Of a stretch of DNA of 64,000 bases, positions 50,520 to 58,611 are shown in pieces. Source of the DNA: Dyella sp. ASV24. GTDB lineage: Bacteria > Pseudomonadota > Gammaproteobacteria > Xanthomonadales > Rhodanobacteraceae. A model generated the notes under the pieces. That model saw nothing but the letters and a program-made list of their open reading frames with translations. It had not been told where the DNA came from and did no database searches. The first letter of the stretch is position 1; every line of letters begins with the position of its first letter. Location of the stretch: NCBI RefSeq assembly GCF_016428905.1, contig NZ_JAELTQ010000006.1:1-64000 (forward strand), given 5' to 3'. The translations under genes and the position numbers were made by a program.

Positions 50520-51531
50520 CCTACCTAGCCCCGTCCCGCCATTCTTCTTCCCGACACGCGTCATCCACGTGGACGACCACGAGACGTACCTGCGCGTCAT
50601 GCGTCCGCACCTCGAACCTGATGTGTTCGTTGAGGGCTTCGCGTCCGCAGGCGACGCGCTCGACGCCATCGACAGCGCCCGTGGTGGTCCGGCGGCGCTC
50701 GCGGGCCTAGTCCACCACCGCAAGGACGCGCACGGCACGGACAACGAGCTCGTTCTCGATGTGGCCATGATCAAGCGCATCATGTACGACGAGCGCCGAT
50801 TCGCCATGCCGTCCGTCCTGGTCGCCGACTATGCGATGCCTGAAATGACCGGCCTCAATTTCCTACAGACCTGCGGCACCGCCAACATTGGCCGCGTGCT
50901 GCTGACTGGCCAGGCGGATAAGGCGACGGTGATCAAGGCCTTCAACGACGGTCTGATCGATCGCTACATAGAGAAGTCCGACTCCAACGCGCCCGACGTT
51001 CTGATGAAGACGATCGCTGACCTGCAGTGGCGGTACTTCGCTCGCGCCTTCTCGACTGTGAGTCATGCGCTGTCTCGTGAGGACTACCGAGTGCTCTGGG
51101 ACCGCGAGGCAATGGAGACCATCATCAAGTCCTTGAACATCGAGCCCGTCGAGATGTACCTCGTGCCAGAGCCCACCGGTCTACTGTTCCTCGACGGGCA
51201 CGGCGAAGCCGAGTTCGTTGTAGTGGTGTCCGACACGCAACTCATGAAGATGATCGACGAGGGCGAGAAGCAGTCGATGTCCGATGACGATCTCGCGCGG
51301 ATGGGCAGCGAAGAGGCTGTGCCGGTCTTGCACAATGGCGAGAAGGCGTACAGCGCCGACCCGGTCAACTACGACATGATCCCCGTGGAAACCCTCCGCA
51401 CTGGGGAGGGCAGCTACCACATAGGCCGCTTGGCGGATCTGGCACGGTTCCAGCTCGACCAAGTGATGCCCTACGAGCGCTGGCTCGACGAGCGTGAGGG
51501 TGACAACGCCGGCGACCCCGCCTTTCGCTGA
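50509..51531 (+). CDS. Response regulator, LqsR-like
   Basis: The protein is 340 aa from GTG 50509, overlapping the kinase gene. An N-terminal receiver domain has VIHVDDHETY (acidic pocket), the phosphorylatable Asp in VLVADYAMPEM (about D107), the switch residue in VLLTGQ and YIEKSD (Lys). A long insertion separates VFVEGFASAGDA from the phosphorylation site. The C-terminal part (residues 160-340) has no known output domain (LFLDGHGEAEFVVVVSDTQLMKM...), as in LqsR-type regulators. It is predicted to relay signals from the adjacent kinase. Confidence 0.7.
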   Translation: MLRNLPSPVPPFFFPTRVIHVDDHETYLRVMRPHLEPDVFVEGFASAGDALDAIDSARGGPAALAGLVHHRKDAHGTDNELVLDVAMIKRIMYDERRFAMPSVLVADYAMPEMTGLNFLQTCGTANIGRVLLTGQADKATVIKAFNDGLIDRYIEKSDSNAPDVLMKTIADLQWRYFARAFSTVSHALSREDYRVLWDREAMETIIKSLNIEPVEMYLVPEPTGLLFLDGHGEAEFVVVVSDTQLMKMIDEGEKQSMSDDDLARMGSEEAVPVLHNGEKAYSADPVNYDMIPVETLRTGEGSYHIGRLADLARFQLDQVMPYERWLDEREGDNAGDPAFR

Positions 51532-51572
51532 GCAGCCCCTGGCTTGGGCGGGAGCCTGCGCATGGGTAATCT

Positions 51573-52259
51573 ATGGCCATGCTTGAGCAACTCTCCAGCG
51601 CAGATATCCGCCACCTGCTGACCCGCGCCGGGCTCCCCGGCGTGCGAGTCATCCAGGAGGAAGGGCCAAAGGTCGTCATCGGCATCCGGTCGAGCGACTT
51701 CGTGCCAGACGGCCTTTCGCTTGCTGGGCACCCGACAGTGGCCAACGAACTCTTGGGAATCGCCGACTATCCGACCTTCGCTATCGCGTTGTCGCTACCG
51801 GACGACGCACTCGGCGGATTTGCCGCGCTCGGGGCGTGGGGTGAACTCCTGAGCGCCGCGGCGCGCGAGATCCGCCAGCGCGTTGAAGAAGTACAGGATC
51901 AGGTCGCGGACGCGCGCAAGCGCTTGGAGACCGAACCGGCGGCGCCGTGGCACATCACGGGATTCGACCCCTACACCCAGAAGATCACCCTTGGCGGGCG
52001 CACGCTGCTGGCCACAGACGCCCGCCGATCTGGCGAGCTGGAGGATCTCTCTCGTCTCTTCCTGGTGCCGCTCATTGGGACTGGGGAAAGTGCGGAGAGG
52101 ATCCAAGCGCGCGGGAGAGCGGCTCAGCGTCGGGCAACGGTCGATGCTGCAGAGCGCGGCGGCCACATCATCACGGTGATGACGGGCCGCCGGCAGTCAA
52201 GGCGGGTGCGCGTGGACTTGCTCCGGCGCGTGGTGATCAAGGGAGCCGTTACCGACTGA
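51573..52259 (+). CDS. Hypothetical protein, 228 aa
   Basis: No family is recognised. A folded N-terminal region (MAMLEQLSSADIRHLLTRAGLPGVRV) is followed by a coiled-coil helix (AAAREIRQRVEEVQDQVADARKRLE) and a basic C-terminus (GRRQSRRVRVDLLRRVVIKGAV), possibly nucleic-acid binding. It is read in the same direction as the regulator, 41 bases later. It ends in convergent overlap with the next gene (11 bases). Confidence 0.6.
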   Translation: MAMLEQLSSADIRHLLTRAGLPGVRVIQEEGPKVVIGIRSSDFVPDGLSLAGHPTVANELLGIADYPTFAIALSLPDDALGGFAALGAWGELLSAAAREIRQRVEEVQDQVADARKRLETEPAAPWHITGFDPYTQKITLGGRTLLATDARRSGELEDLSRLFLVPLIGTGESAERIQARGRAAQRRATVDAAERGGHIITVMTGRRQSRRVRVDLLRRVVIKGAVTD

Positions 52260-53313
52260 TCGGCGTAACGGCGTCCGACTTCGGGATGACGGCAAGCAGC
52301 GGCAAGCCGCGGGGCAGCGGACGGGCGATGGTCATCGGCTCGAAGTTCGGCGACTTCTTCCCGTTGCAGGCCATCAGCACCATGTTGTAGCCGCGCATCA
52401 TGTCGGCGATCACTCGGGTGGACCGGTCCATGGCATCCAAAGTGGCCGGTACCCATGCCTCCTCACCGCCTTCCAGGTCTGCCCGCTCGCATTCGGACAT
52501 CGTGTTGGCCAAGAGCTGGGCGACCAGCTGCAGCGCCACGATCTGCTGCGCCCGCGCGGTCCACGCGCCGGCAACCACCGCCTGCGCCATCACTTCGATC
52601 TGCACCGACTTGGGCGCTCGACGCTCCCAGTCGCGGTACTCGTCCTCGCCCAACGACTTGGCGGTCAGGCGGACCGCCTTGTTGTAGAACCCAACCAAGT
52701 GGGCCAGACGGCGCCACGCGGTGTTCGGGGGGCAGTTGCGCACATGCGTGTCGATATCGACCGTCATCGCCGCGAGGACGTTCTCGATAGCGGCAGTTGC
52801 CGCATGCCGGTGATCCGTGATTCGGATGAACGCCGTGCCTTCAGGAAGCGAAGCCGTTCGGACTTCGCGAAAGGGCACGGTCGGAGTGAAGGTCGTGGCG
52901 CCAGCGGCGACCGCGATCGTCAGCCCGTTGTTCCACATCCCAGCGGCACCCTCCTCAAGGTCGTTCCACACCGCCACTGGCATGCCATCGTCTGCACTGA
53001 TCTCCACCTGATCCGGCATGCCCATGGCATCTAGTGCGGAGCGCTCGGCAGGATTGGAACAGGCCTGCAGGAGAAACGAGTCCCAGGCAGTGCCCGACCG
53101 GGTATGCAGGCGCTCGATCTCGCGGCGGATGTGGCGATGCGAGTCGGTCTCCGGGCCGTCGGTCGGCAGGAGCCCGACAAGGCGAGTCGCCACTTCGCGC
53201 GAATCCATCACCTGGGCGAGGTAGTACGCCTCGGCAGGGCTGGGTATCGGCAGGCGACTTTCCCCTCGCTTGGTTTCGCCGTTCTTGTTCGTTGCACGGC
53301 TGGTCCGGGACAT
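52249..53313 (-). CDS. Hypothetical protein, 354 aa
   Basis: The ATG at 53313 (MSRTSRATNKNGETKRGESRLP) has AAGG upstream and is preferred to a far upstream start. After a basic polar N-terminus the protein is helical (AEAYYLAQVMDSREVATRLVGLL...), with acidic patches and LVAQLLANTMSECERADLEGGEEAW near the end. There is no signal peptide. No family is recognised. It is divergent from the SNase-like gene. Confidence 0.65.
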   Translation of the reverse strand: MSRTSRATNKNGETKRGESRLPIPSPAEAYYLAQVMDSREVATRLVGLLPTDGPETDSHRHIRREIERLHTRSGTAWDSFLLQACSNPAERSALDAMGMPDQVEISADDGMPVAVWNDLEEGAAGMWNNGLTIAVAAGATTFTPTVPFREVRTASLPEGTAFIRITDHRHAATAAIENVLAAMTVDIDTHVRNCPPNTAWRRLAHLVGFYNKAVRLTAKSLGEDEYRDWERRAPKSVQIEVMAQAVVAGAWTARAQQIVALQLVAQLLANTMSECERADLEGGEEAWVPATLDAMDRSTRVIADMMRGYNMVLMACNGKKSPNFEPMTIARPLPRGLPLLAVIPKSDAVTPISR

Positions 53314-53507
53314 ACCTGTCTTCCTTTGGTGAGCTTCCGTTTTGACGCGGAAAAGGCTCGCCTCGGCTTGCCTTTTCCTGAACCGATAATGCAGCAATAG
53401 TCAAACGACGACCACAGAAAAACCCCCCGAAAGAACGCGCCGTTTCGCCATTTGCCGTGGAGCCTCCGCGTCTACCCTTTCTTCACTTGGTCACAGGAAA
53501 GGACGAA
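53314..53507. promoter_or_regulatory. Divergent intergenic region
   Basis: The 194-base gap lies between the 354-aa gene (minus) and the SNase-like gene (plus). It contains AAAAACCCCCCGAAAG at 53418-53432, whose core AAACCCCCCGAAA also occurs on the opposite strand near 61345. This may be a shared regulatory site. A -35/-10 pair was not fixed. AGGAAAGGA before the plus-strand ATG is a good RBS. Confidence 0.35.
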
Positions 53508-54248
53508 ATGGCAAAGAAGTCGAAGCCCCAGAACCGGGGCCTTTTCACCGCGTTCGCGCTAGCGGGCACTGCCGTCTTTGGCTTCGTGATGTTCCAGCAA
53601 TGGACGAAGCATGACGGCTTGCCCTCGGGCGACGGCACCGTAGCGGCCGACGAACACATGCTTGACCGTATCGACGACACGAATGCCGTGGGTCGTGCCC
53701 TCAAGGATGTGGTACAGCCTGCCACCCGCAGCTCGTCGACCAGCAGCGGCGGCTCGGCGGTGACGCGCCAGGTCGCCCCACCGGCACCTGTTGACCCCAC
53801 GGACAAGCAGACGAGAGAGAACGCCAAGCGCGGCGCCATCGTTGGCCTACCGGCAGTGGTGTCGGCGAACAGCTTCCAGCTGCAGGGGCGCACCGTCGTC
53901 TTGTGGGGAGTTGCCGTGCCCCAGAGCCAGGTGCCGTGCGTGACCGGCCAGGTCTCCTGGTCGTGCGGGACCGAGTCGCTTACCGCTCTCCGCCAGTTCC
54001 TCGGCCTGCACGAAGTCGCCTGTTTCGACAAGGGCAACGACAACGCCGGCCGGATGGTCGCGCAGTGCTTCGTAGGCCCGCTGGATGTGGCCGGCGACCT
54101 GGTGCGCAACGGGTGGGCGATTGCTGATTCGAACTACACGCGGGCCTACACACCGCAGGAGTCGGACGCCAAGTTCAAGCGCCGAGGAATCTGGACGGGG
54201 AACTTCGACCGGTCGACGTTCGTCGGCGCGTTCGGTGCTCCTCTGTAA
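53508..54248 (+). CDS. SNase-like protein, membrane-anchored, catalytic residues altered
   Basis: The protein is 246 aa from ATG 53508. A membrane helix near residues 12-30 (LFTAFALAGTAVFGFVMF) is followed by a polar linker and, from about residue 105, a staphylococcal-nuclease-like fold (SFQLQGRTVVLWGVAVPQ...DLVRNGWAIADSNYTRAYTPQES...FKRRGIW). In the nuclease, the segment equivalent to WGVAVPQ is R(35)LLLVDTPE(43). Here the Arg, the metal Asp and the Glu appear replaced, while the later Arg (DNAGRMV) remains. It is probably not an active nuclease. Four Cys may form disulfides outside the cytoplasm. Confidence 0.7.
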   Translation: MAKKSKPQNRGLFTAFALAGTAVFGFVMFQQWTKHDGLPSGDGTVAADEHMLDRIDDTNAVGRALKDVVQPATRSSSTSSGGSAVTRQVAPPAPVDPTDKQTRENAKRGAIVGLPAVVSANSFQLQGRTVVLWGVAVPQSQVPCVTGQVSWSCGTESLTALRQFLGLHEVACFDKGNDNAGRMVAQCFVGPLDVAGDLVRNGWAIADSNYTRAYTPQESDAKFKRRGIWTGNFDRSTFVGAFGAPL

Positions 54249-54274
54249 ACCCAATCAATTCCGTACGTTACGAG

Positions 54275-54325
54275 CCGGACGCGGATAGCATAAATTGTAT
54301 AATAGATTTTATGCTATCCGGTCCG
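54275..54325. repeat. Long AT-rich inverted repeat between convergent genes
   Basis: GGATAGCATAAA (54283-54294) and TTTATGCTATCC (54308-54319) are perfect complements. Flanking CGGAC (54276-54280) and GTCCG (54321-54325) extend the pairing with a small bulge. The 13-base centre reads TTGTATAATAGAT and includes TATAAT. The site lies between the ends of convergent genes but lacks a T tract. It could be a protein-binding site, a recombination or partition site, or a bidirectional hairpin. It is not a dif site, as the spacer is too long. Confidence 0.55.
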
Positions 54326-54381
54326 ACTAGGACCCGCAGCTCGGCCATGATGCCCCACGAGCTGCTCACGGTCCTTCTCGA

Positions 54382-55050
54382 TTACTGCCCACCGCCCGCA
54401 CCAGCTGGCATCTCGCCGGCGGCATACTGACTCTGCTGGGCACGGTAGCGCTCAAGCTTCGCCTGGGCGATCTGGAGAACCTCCAGTGCATTTCGACCTG
54501 AGAGATCTCGGCGAGCCCCCGCGATCAATTTCTCTTGCGGCACCGTCTCGGGAAGAATGTGCTGCGCGCGCATCTGCTCGATGGGCAGGTTTGCCACCAT
54601 GATCAGCCGCACAGCCTTCTGAAATGCCTTCGACTGCGTCTCCGGCAGGGCAGCGGTGATCTGGTTGATGGAGTCGACCATGGTATCCACAGAGGAGCCA
54701 TCAATCCGGATGGACAAACCCGGTTGGTCAAGGTCGGCCCTCGACACGGATGCGTCGATGTCCCGCTCGCTAGACTCGATAACCGCCGGCGACGCCAGGC
54801 GCAAACCGCTCGCCAAGTCGACCTGCACGTCCGTGTGTTCCGCTGGCCACGGTGTGTCGCGAATCGGGCGCTCGGGCGCCGCGCTGCTCACTGCTACCGG
54901 CGCCGGGCTTGGCCAGAGCGCAATAGCGGCGCACGCAGCCACCGCCACCAACCCTGCACCGACGAGCATCCAACCGCGATTGCGGGTCGGCGCAGGCACT
55001 GCCTCCGCAGGTGACTTGACAGCCCCTTTCCGCTTCTTTCCCTTGCTCAT
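54382..55050 (-). CDS. Membrane-anchored protein, 222 aa, DUF6694-like C-terminus (tentative)
   Basis: A basic N-terminus (MSKGKKRKGAVKS) is followed by one membrane helix (WMLVGAGLVAVAACAAIALW). The extracytoplasmic region contains SIRIDGSSVDTMVDSINQITAALPETQSKAFQKAVRLIM and, later, LSGRNALEVLQIAQAKL. The IDGSS...F..A....L..G..A.E..Q pattern is loosely like DUF6694 lipoproteins, though no lipobox is present. The ATG has GGAGAGAGAG upstream. Function unknown. Confidence 0.6.
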   Translation of the reverse strand: MSKGKKRKGAVKSPAEAVPAPTRNRGWMLVGAGLVAVAACAAIALWPSPAPVAVSSAAPERPIRDTPWPAEHTDVQVDLASGLRLASPAVIESSERDIDASVSRADLDQPGLSIRIDGSSVDTMVDSINQITAALPETQSKAFQKAVRLIMVANLPIEQMRAQHILPETVPQEKLIAGARRDLSGRNALEVLQIAQAKLERYRAQQSQYAAGEMPAGAGGGQ

Positions 55051-55065
55051 CTCTCTCTCCGTCCT

Positions 55066-56826
55066 TTAGGCGATCACGCGGGCGTGTGCGACCTGAAGGT
55101 CGACGTACGTGCGCCCACGAAAAGTGTTGGCGGCCACCTGATACGTGGCCTCAATGTGCTGTCCCACGGCGACGGGCGCTTCGTGCCCCGGCTCCATCGC
55201 CCGAAACCAGATGCCGCGCTGAGCGACGCCGTCTTGATCGACGAGCTCCAACTTCAAGTGGGACCCGTCTCCCACCGGCTTGACGCTCAGCACGCGGAAC
55301 GCGTCCGTGAAGCTCGGCGACTCGAACTCACGCCCATAGGGTTCAAGCGCATCAAGCTCAGCGATGACATCAAGTGTTGGCGGGCGCCCCAAGGAGCCAT
55401 CCGACCAAACCACCGGCTGTGCGTTCGTGGTGTCCCGCTGCTTCAGCACCGCGCGACAGAAGGCTTCGTGGAATCGCTCGATGTTGGCCTCCTGCATCTG
55501 AAGGCCTCCAGCGCCGGCATGACCACCCCATCCGAGAAGGCAGCCTGGCTCAGCACGGTCCACCTCAGCGAGAGCGCTGCGCACGTGTACACCTTCGATG
55601 GTCCGCAGCGATCCGGTTACCAGGCCGGGATGCCCCTGCTTGGGCGAGAGGCAGCACACTGGACGGCCGAAGGCTTCGACAAGGCGCGAGGCGGTGATGC
55701 CGTGCACCCCGCTGTGCCCGTCGGCGAGGTGGACGACGATAGCGGGAACACCCGCTTCTGCTTGGACCTCTGCGATCTCGCGCGCGACCTTCGTCATCTC
55801 GCGCTCCACGAGCTTGCGCGACTCGTTCTCGGCCTTGAGCAGCTCAGCAAGATAGTCCGCTTGCGCCTGATCGTTGGATACGAGGAAATCGATAGACGCG
55901 ATTGCGTCCCCCATGCGGCCGCGCGCATTCACCATGGCACATAAGAAGTGGGACAAGTCCTTCGTCTTAAAAGGACCGTCGTTGCCCTGCACGCGCTTTG
56001 CCGCAATCCACGGCGCGCGCGCAGATGAATTCATGAGGTGAAGGCCATGACGAATGATGGCGCGGTTGTTCCGAGATTTGCCGAGCGATACAGCGTCAGC
56101 AGTCGTTCCTATGCAACTCCACGCCAGGAGCGGGGCGAGCGATGGCGCGCTCTGCGGAAGTGCGCCGCGTGCGATCAGCTCTCGCCGAACTGCACACATC
56201 ACCAGAAACATGACGTGGACGCCGGCAATCAATTTGTCTTGGAAAATGCTGTCCTCACGGGCTGGGTTGACGCAAGCAGCGGCAGACGGCGGCCCTTTGC
56301 CTTCAACCCCGTGGTGATCGGTCACCACAACAGGAATCCCTGCCGCCTTCAGTTGCGCAATCCGCGGCTCATCCCCCGAGCCTTGGTCTCCGGTGCACAC
56401 AACACACGGCAACTTGACTCGTTCCAGCAGTCGCTCGACCACAGATTCACTCACGCCATAGCCTTCGCGCATGCGGTGGGACTGCATGTTGACGACGCGG
56501 TGAGCAGGAACACCGAAGTAGTCGATCATCGCTAAGCGAAAAACGCTACCGCTGGTTGATCCATCGCAGTCGTGATCGGTGAGACCGACGATTGTCGTGT
56601 CGGGACACATCACCGCGTCCGCGAGCACCTTCGCGGCGATGTCGATGTCAGGCAACAGGTCCGGCGGATCAAGCGACTTCACCGCCGGATTGATCAAACC
56701 CGCCACATCCTGGACACCTGCTACTCGGCCAGCGATCACGCGTGCCTGCAACGGCGTGTAGCCCTGCTGCAGTGCTGTGTACATCACGGCTTTGTCGACG
56801 GGTCGGGTTCGAAGCTCTGCGTTCAC
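55066..56826 (-). CDS. recJ: RecJ-like DHH-family single-strand exonuclease
   Basis: The protein is 586 aa from the likely GTG start at 56826; TTG 56883 and ATG 56781 are alternatives. The DHH domain shows TIVGLTDHDCDGSTSGSVF, VVCTGDQGSGDEP and VVVTDHHG. The DHHA1 domain has GCLLGWGGHAGAGGLQM, then an OB-like C-terminus (LKLELVDQDGVAQRGIWFRAM...). RecJ degrades single-stranded DNA 5' to 3' in recombination and repair. It is close to a Holliday-junction resolvase gene of the RusA type, read in the same direction. Confidence 0.85.
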   Translation of the reverse strand: MNAELRTRPVDKAVMYTALQQGYTPLQARVIAGRVAGVQDVAGLINPAVKSLDPPDLLPDIDIAAKVLADAVMCPDTTIVGLTDHDCDGSTSGSVFRLAMIDYFGVPAHRVVNMQSHRMREGYGVSESVVERLLERVKLPCVVCTGDQGSGDEPRIAQLKAAGIPVVVTDHHGVEGKGPPSAAACVNPAREDSIFQDKLIAGVHVMFLVMCAVRRELIARGALPQSAPSLAPLLAWSCIGTTADAVSLGKSRNNRAIIRHGLHLMNSSARAPWIAAKRVQGNDGPFKTKDLSHFLCAMVNARGRMGDAIASIDFLVSNDQAQADYLAELLKAENESRKLVEREMTKVAREIAEVQAEAGVPAIVVHLADGHSGVHGITASRLVEAFGRPVCCLSPKQGHPGLVTGSLRTIEGVHVRSALAEVDRAEPGCLLGWGGHAGAGGLQMQEANIERFHEAFCRAVLKQRDTTNAQPVVWSDGSLGRPPTLDVIAELDALEPYGREFESPSFTDAFRVLSVKPVGDGSHLKLELVDQDGVAQRGIWFRAMEPGHEAPVAVGQHIEATYQVAANTFRGRTYVDLQVAHARVIA

Positions 56827-56913
56827 GGCATGGGTCTCGGGATGGCACCGAACGTCAGCTTGCCCGGCACCGCAGTTGCGCAAAGAAGGTCAGCATCGCG
56901 TTCGGTGGGCACG

Positions 56914-57531
56914 TCATTTCGCCGGCAACCACGCGGGATCGCATCTATCGGGCACTACCCACGTTGAGGCGGCGTCCCTACGCACGATGATCAACCTGGG
57001 TGCATAGCCCCAGTACTTGCACGCGGCGCCGTCCCAGATCGTCTGGTCGTTGGCCTTCAATGCGTCCGCGATGGCCTTCTCGATGTTGTCCTTGTCGGGC
57101 TTCTGCAGGTGCGGCAAGCCGTTCATGGCGGCCTTGGTCTTCTCGGACCAGGACGGCGGCATCGGGAGGATGCAGATCGCCCCAGACCGGTTCGGGACTC
57201 GAACGCGGCGCAATCGCAGCTCGTCGCAGAAGGCGCGGTACCGAAGCACGGCAGGACGCTTCTGCCAGCGATCGCGTTGGGTCATACGCGGCTTGCCCAC
57301 CACCAAAACGTCGACAACCTGGATCTCGGGGATCTCGGCGTCCTCGCGTGTCGCGCTCAAGAGGTTCGCAAGCAGCGACGAAGCGGTGGCACGACTGCGT
57401 AAGCGCTGCGGACCCGCCGTCGGGCGAACGGCCTTTACTGCCGGCTGAGGCGCGCGCGCGGCCGTGCACGTGCCATGCGACTCGCGCAGGAAATCTGCCC
57501 AGGCCTGCCGGTGTCCCGCTCGATTAGCCAT
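56914..57531 (-). CDS. RusA-family Holliday junction resolvase
   Basis: The protein is 205 aa from the ATG at 57531. After a polar N-terminus, the RusA-like core shows VDVLVVGKPRMTQRDRW, CILPMPPSWSEKTKAAMNGLPHLQKPDKDNIEKAIADAL and DQTIWDGAACKYW. The K.D.DN..KA..DAL and D..... motifs hold the metal-binding Asp residues of RusA. It cleaves four-way junctions in family terms. The N-terminal 70 residues are an addition. It overlaps the HU gene by 8 bases. Confidence 0.8.
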   Translation of the reverse strand: MANRAGHRQAWADFLRESHGTCTAARAPQPAVKAVRPTAGPQRLRSRATASSLLANLLSATREDAEIPEIQVVDVLVVGKPRMTQRDRWQKRPAVLRYRAFCDELRLRRVRVPNRSGAICILPMPPSWSEKTKAAMNGLPHLQKPDKDNIEKAIADALKANDQTIWDGAACKYWGYAPRLIIVRRDAASTWVVPDRCDPAWLPAK

Positions 57532-57829
57532 CCTCGTCCCCCGTGACCGCGTAGCCAAGGCGCACGGCCGATTTGAATTGTGCGCTGGGCTTGAACGCTG
57601 GCACTTTCGTTTCCGGGAGCCATACGGGTTCGCGCGTGCGCGGATCCTTCCCGGAACGGGCGGGCCATGCCTTGGCCTGGAACTGCCCAAAGCCGGAGAT
57701 CTGGACCGACTCACCCTCAGCGACGTGTTGCGTGATGATCCTCGTCATCGCGTTGACCACCTTCATAGCGGCGCAACGGCTCATTCCTGTTGCTGCGTGG
57801 ATCTTTTCTACTAACTCGGACTTCGTCAT
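57524..57829 (-). CDS. HU/IHF-family DNA-binding protein
   Basis: The 101-aa protein starts MTKSELVEKIHAATGMSRCAAMKVVNAMTRIITQHVAEGESVQISGFGQFQAK and continues RSGKDPRTREPVWLPETKVPAFKPSAQFKSAV. This is the full HU/IHF fold, including the GFG.F and the RNP/TREP-like arm and the final FK.S segment. It bends DNA as a homo- or heterodimer. The extension after the core is short (RLGYAVTGDEDG). Whether it is closer to HU or IHF is not settled. Confidence 0.9.
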   Translation of the reverse strand: MTKSELVEKIHAATGMSRCAAMKVVNAMTRIITQHVAEGESVQISGFGQFQAKAWPARSGKDPRTREPVWLPETKVPAFKPSAQFKSAVRLGYAVTGDEDG

Positions 57830-57883
57830 CTCTTCCCCTGAAGGCCGGCCTCCTGCGGCCTTACGGCGAACATCGGTTGATGG

Positions 57884-58609
57884 TTAGGCTCGCTGCAGAG
57901 CGACTTCTTCGAAGCCCAGTTGCACCGCGGCAAAGCCGGCCACGTGCAAGATCTCCGGCAGATCGTCCAGGCTCACTTCCAGCTGCTTGGCCCATGCAGC
58001 CATGCGCAACTGGTTGGCCTGCAGGAACTCGCTCGGGCGCGGCACGAACCCGTCAGCGACGTGCGCCGAGATCGAAGCCGTGTCGATGGCAGCCAGCTCG
58101 TACTTGTCACCCTTCGTGAACCGGATCCATTGGCGCTTGCGAGGGCGTCCGTCCTGACCCTTCTTGGTCGACGAGTCGCAGATCATCAGATCAGCCGCCG
58201 GAACCATGCGACTCAGACGCGCGAGACATTCGCGCACATAGGGGTGCAGGTCCGTCACGGACTCCGGGGTGCCGAAATCCTTTGCGGGGGCATCGGTGGT
58301 GCTTGCGCACCAGGAGCCGCGCGGGTTGAGCTTGAACAGCTCCCGTCCGGCCCAGTAGATCTCCTCCGCCGCAGCTTTGTTGAGGCTGGTTGCAGCGACG
58401 AGGCGCTCGATAGCGCGGCCTTCGTGCATGGCATGCGGCGTGAGGTCCAAGCGCAGATTCTTTGCGCCAGTCGTGCGTTGGATCGTCAGCGAGTTCTGGG
58501 ACTGGCTCACGACGTTGCCGACAATGTCGGTGGTCACCGACATTGCCTGCGGAATGTGGTGCTGGATGATGGCCAGGTGGCTCAAGATGTCAGAACGCTT
58601 ATAGGCCAT
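57884..58609 (-). CDS. Hypothetical protein, 241 aa
   Basis: The protein is soluble and begins MAYKRSDILSHLAIIQHHIPQAMSVTTDIVGNVVSQSQNS. It has the stretch MHEGRAIERLVAATSLNKAAAEEIYWAGRELFKLNP in the middle and a helical C-terminus (RMAAWAKQLEVSLDDLPEILHVAGF). No family is recognised. It follows the lytic transglycosylase gene by 2 bases, so it is in the same operon. A GGCC-type hairpin lies between it and the HU gene. Confidence 0.6.
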   Translation of the reverse strand: MAYKRSDILSHLAIIQHHIPQAMSVTTDIVGNVVSQSQNSLTIQRTTGAKNLRLDLTPHAMHEGRAIERLVAATSLNKAAAEEIYWAGRELFKLNPRGSWCASTTDAPAKDFGTPESVTDLHPYVRECLARLSRMVPAADLMICDSSTKKGQDGRPRKRQWIRFTKGDKYELAAIDTASISAHVADGFVPRPSEFLQANQLRMAAWAKQLEVSLDDLPEILHVAGFAAVQLGFEEVALQRA

Positions 58610-58611
58610 GA

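Noticed and set aside
54275-54325. A dif-like XerC/XerD site, suggested by GCATAA/TTATGC arms around TGTATA
   Set aside because: The distance between the arms is 13 bases rather than 6-8, and the arms do not match the XerC/XerD consensus beyond the central GCATAA. It is kept as an unassigned inverted repeat.
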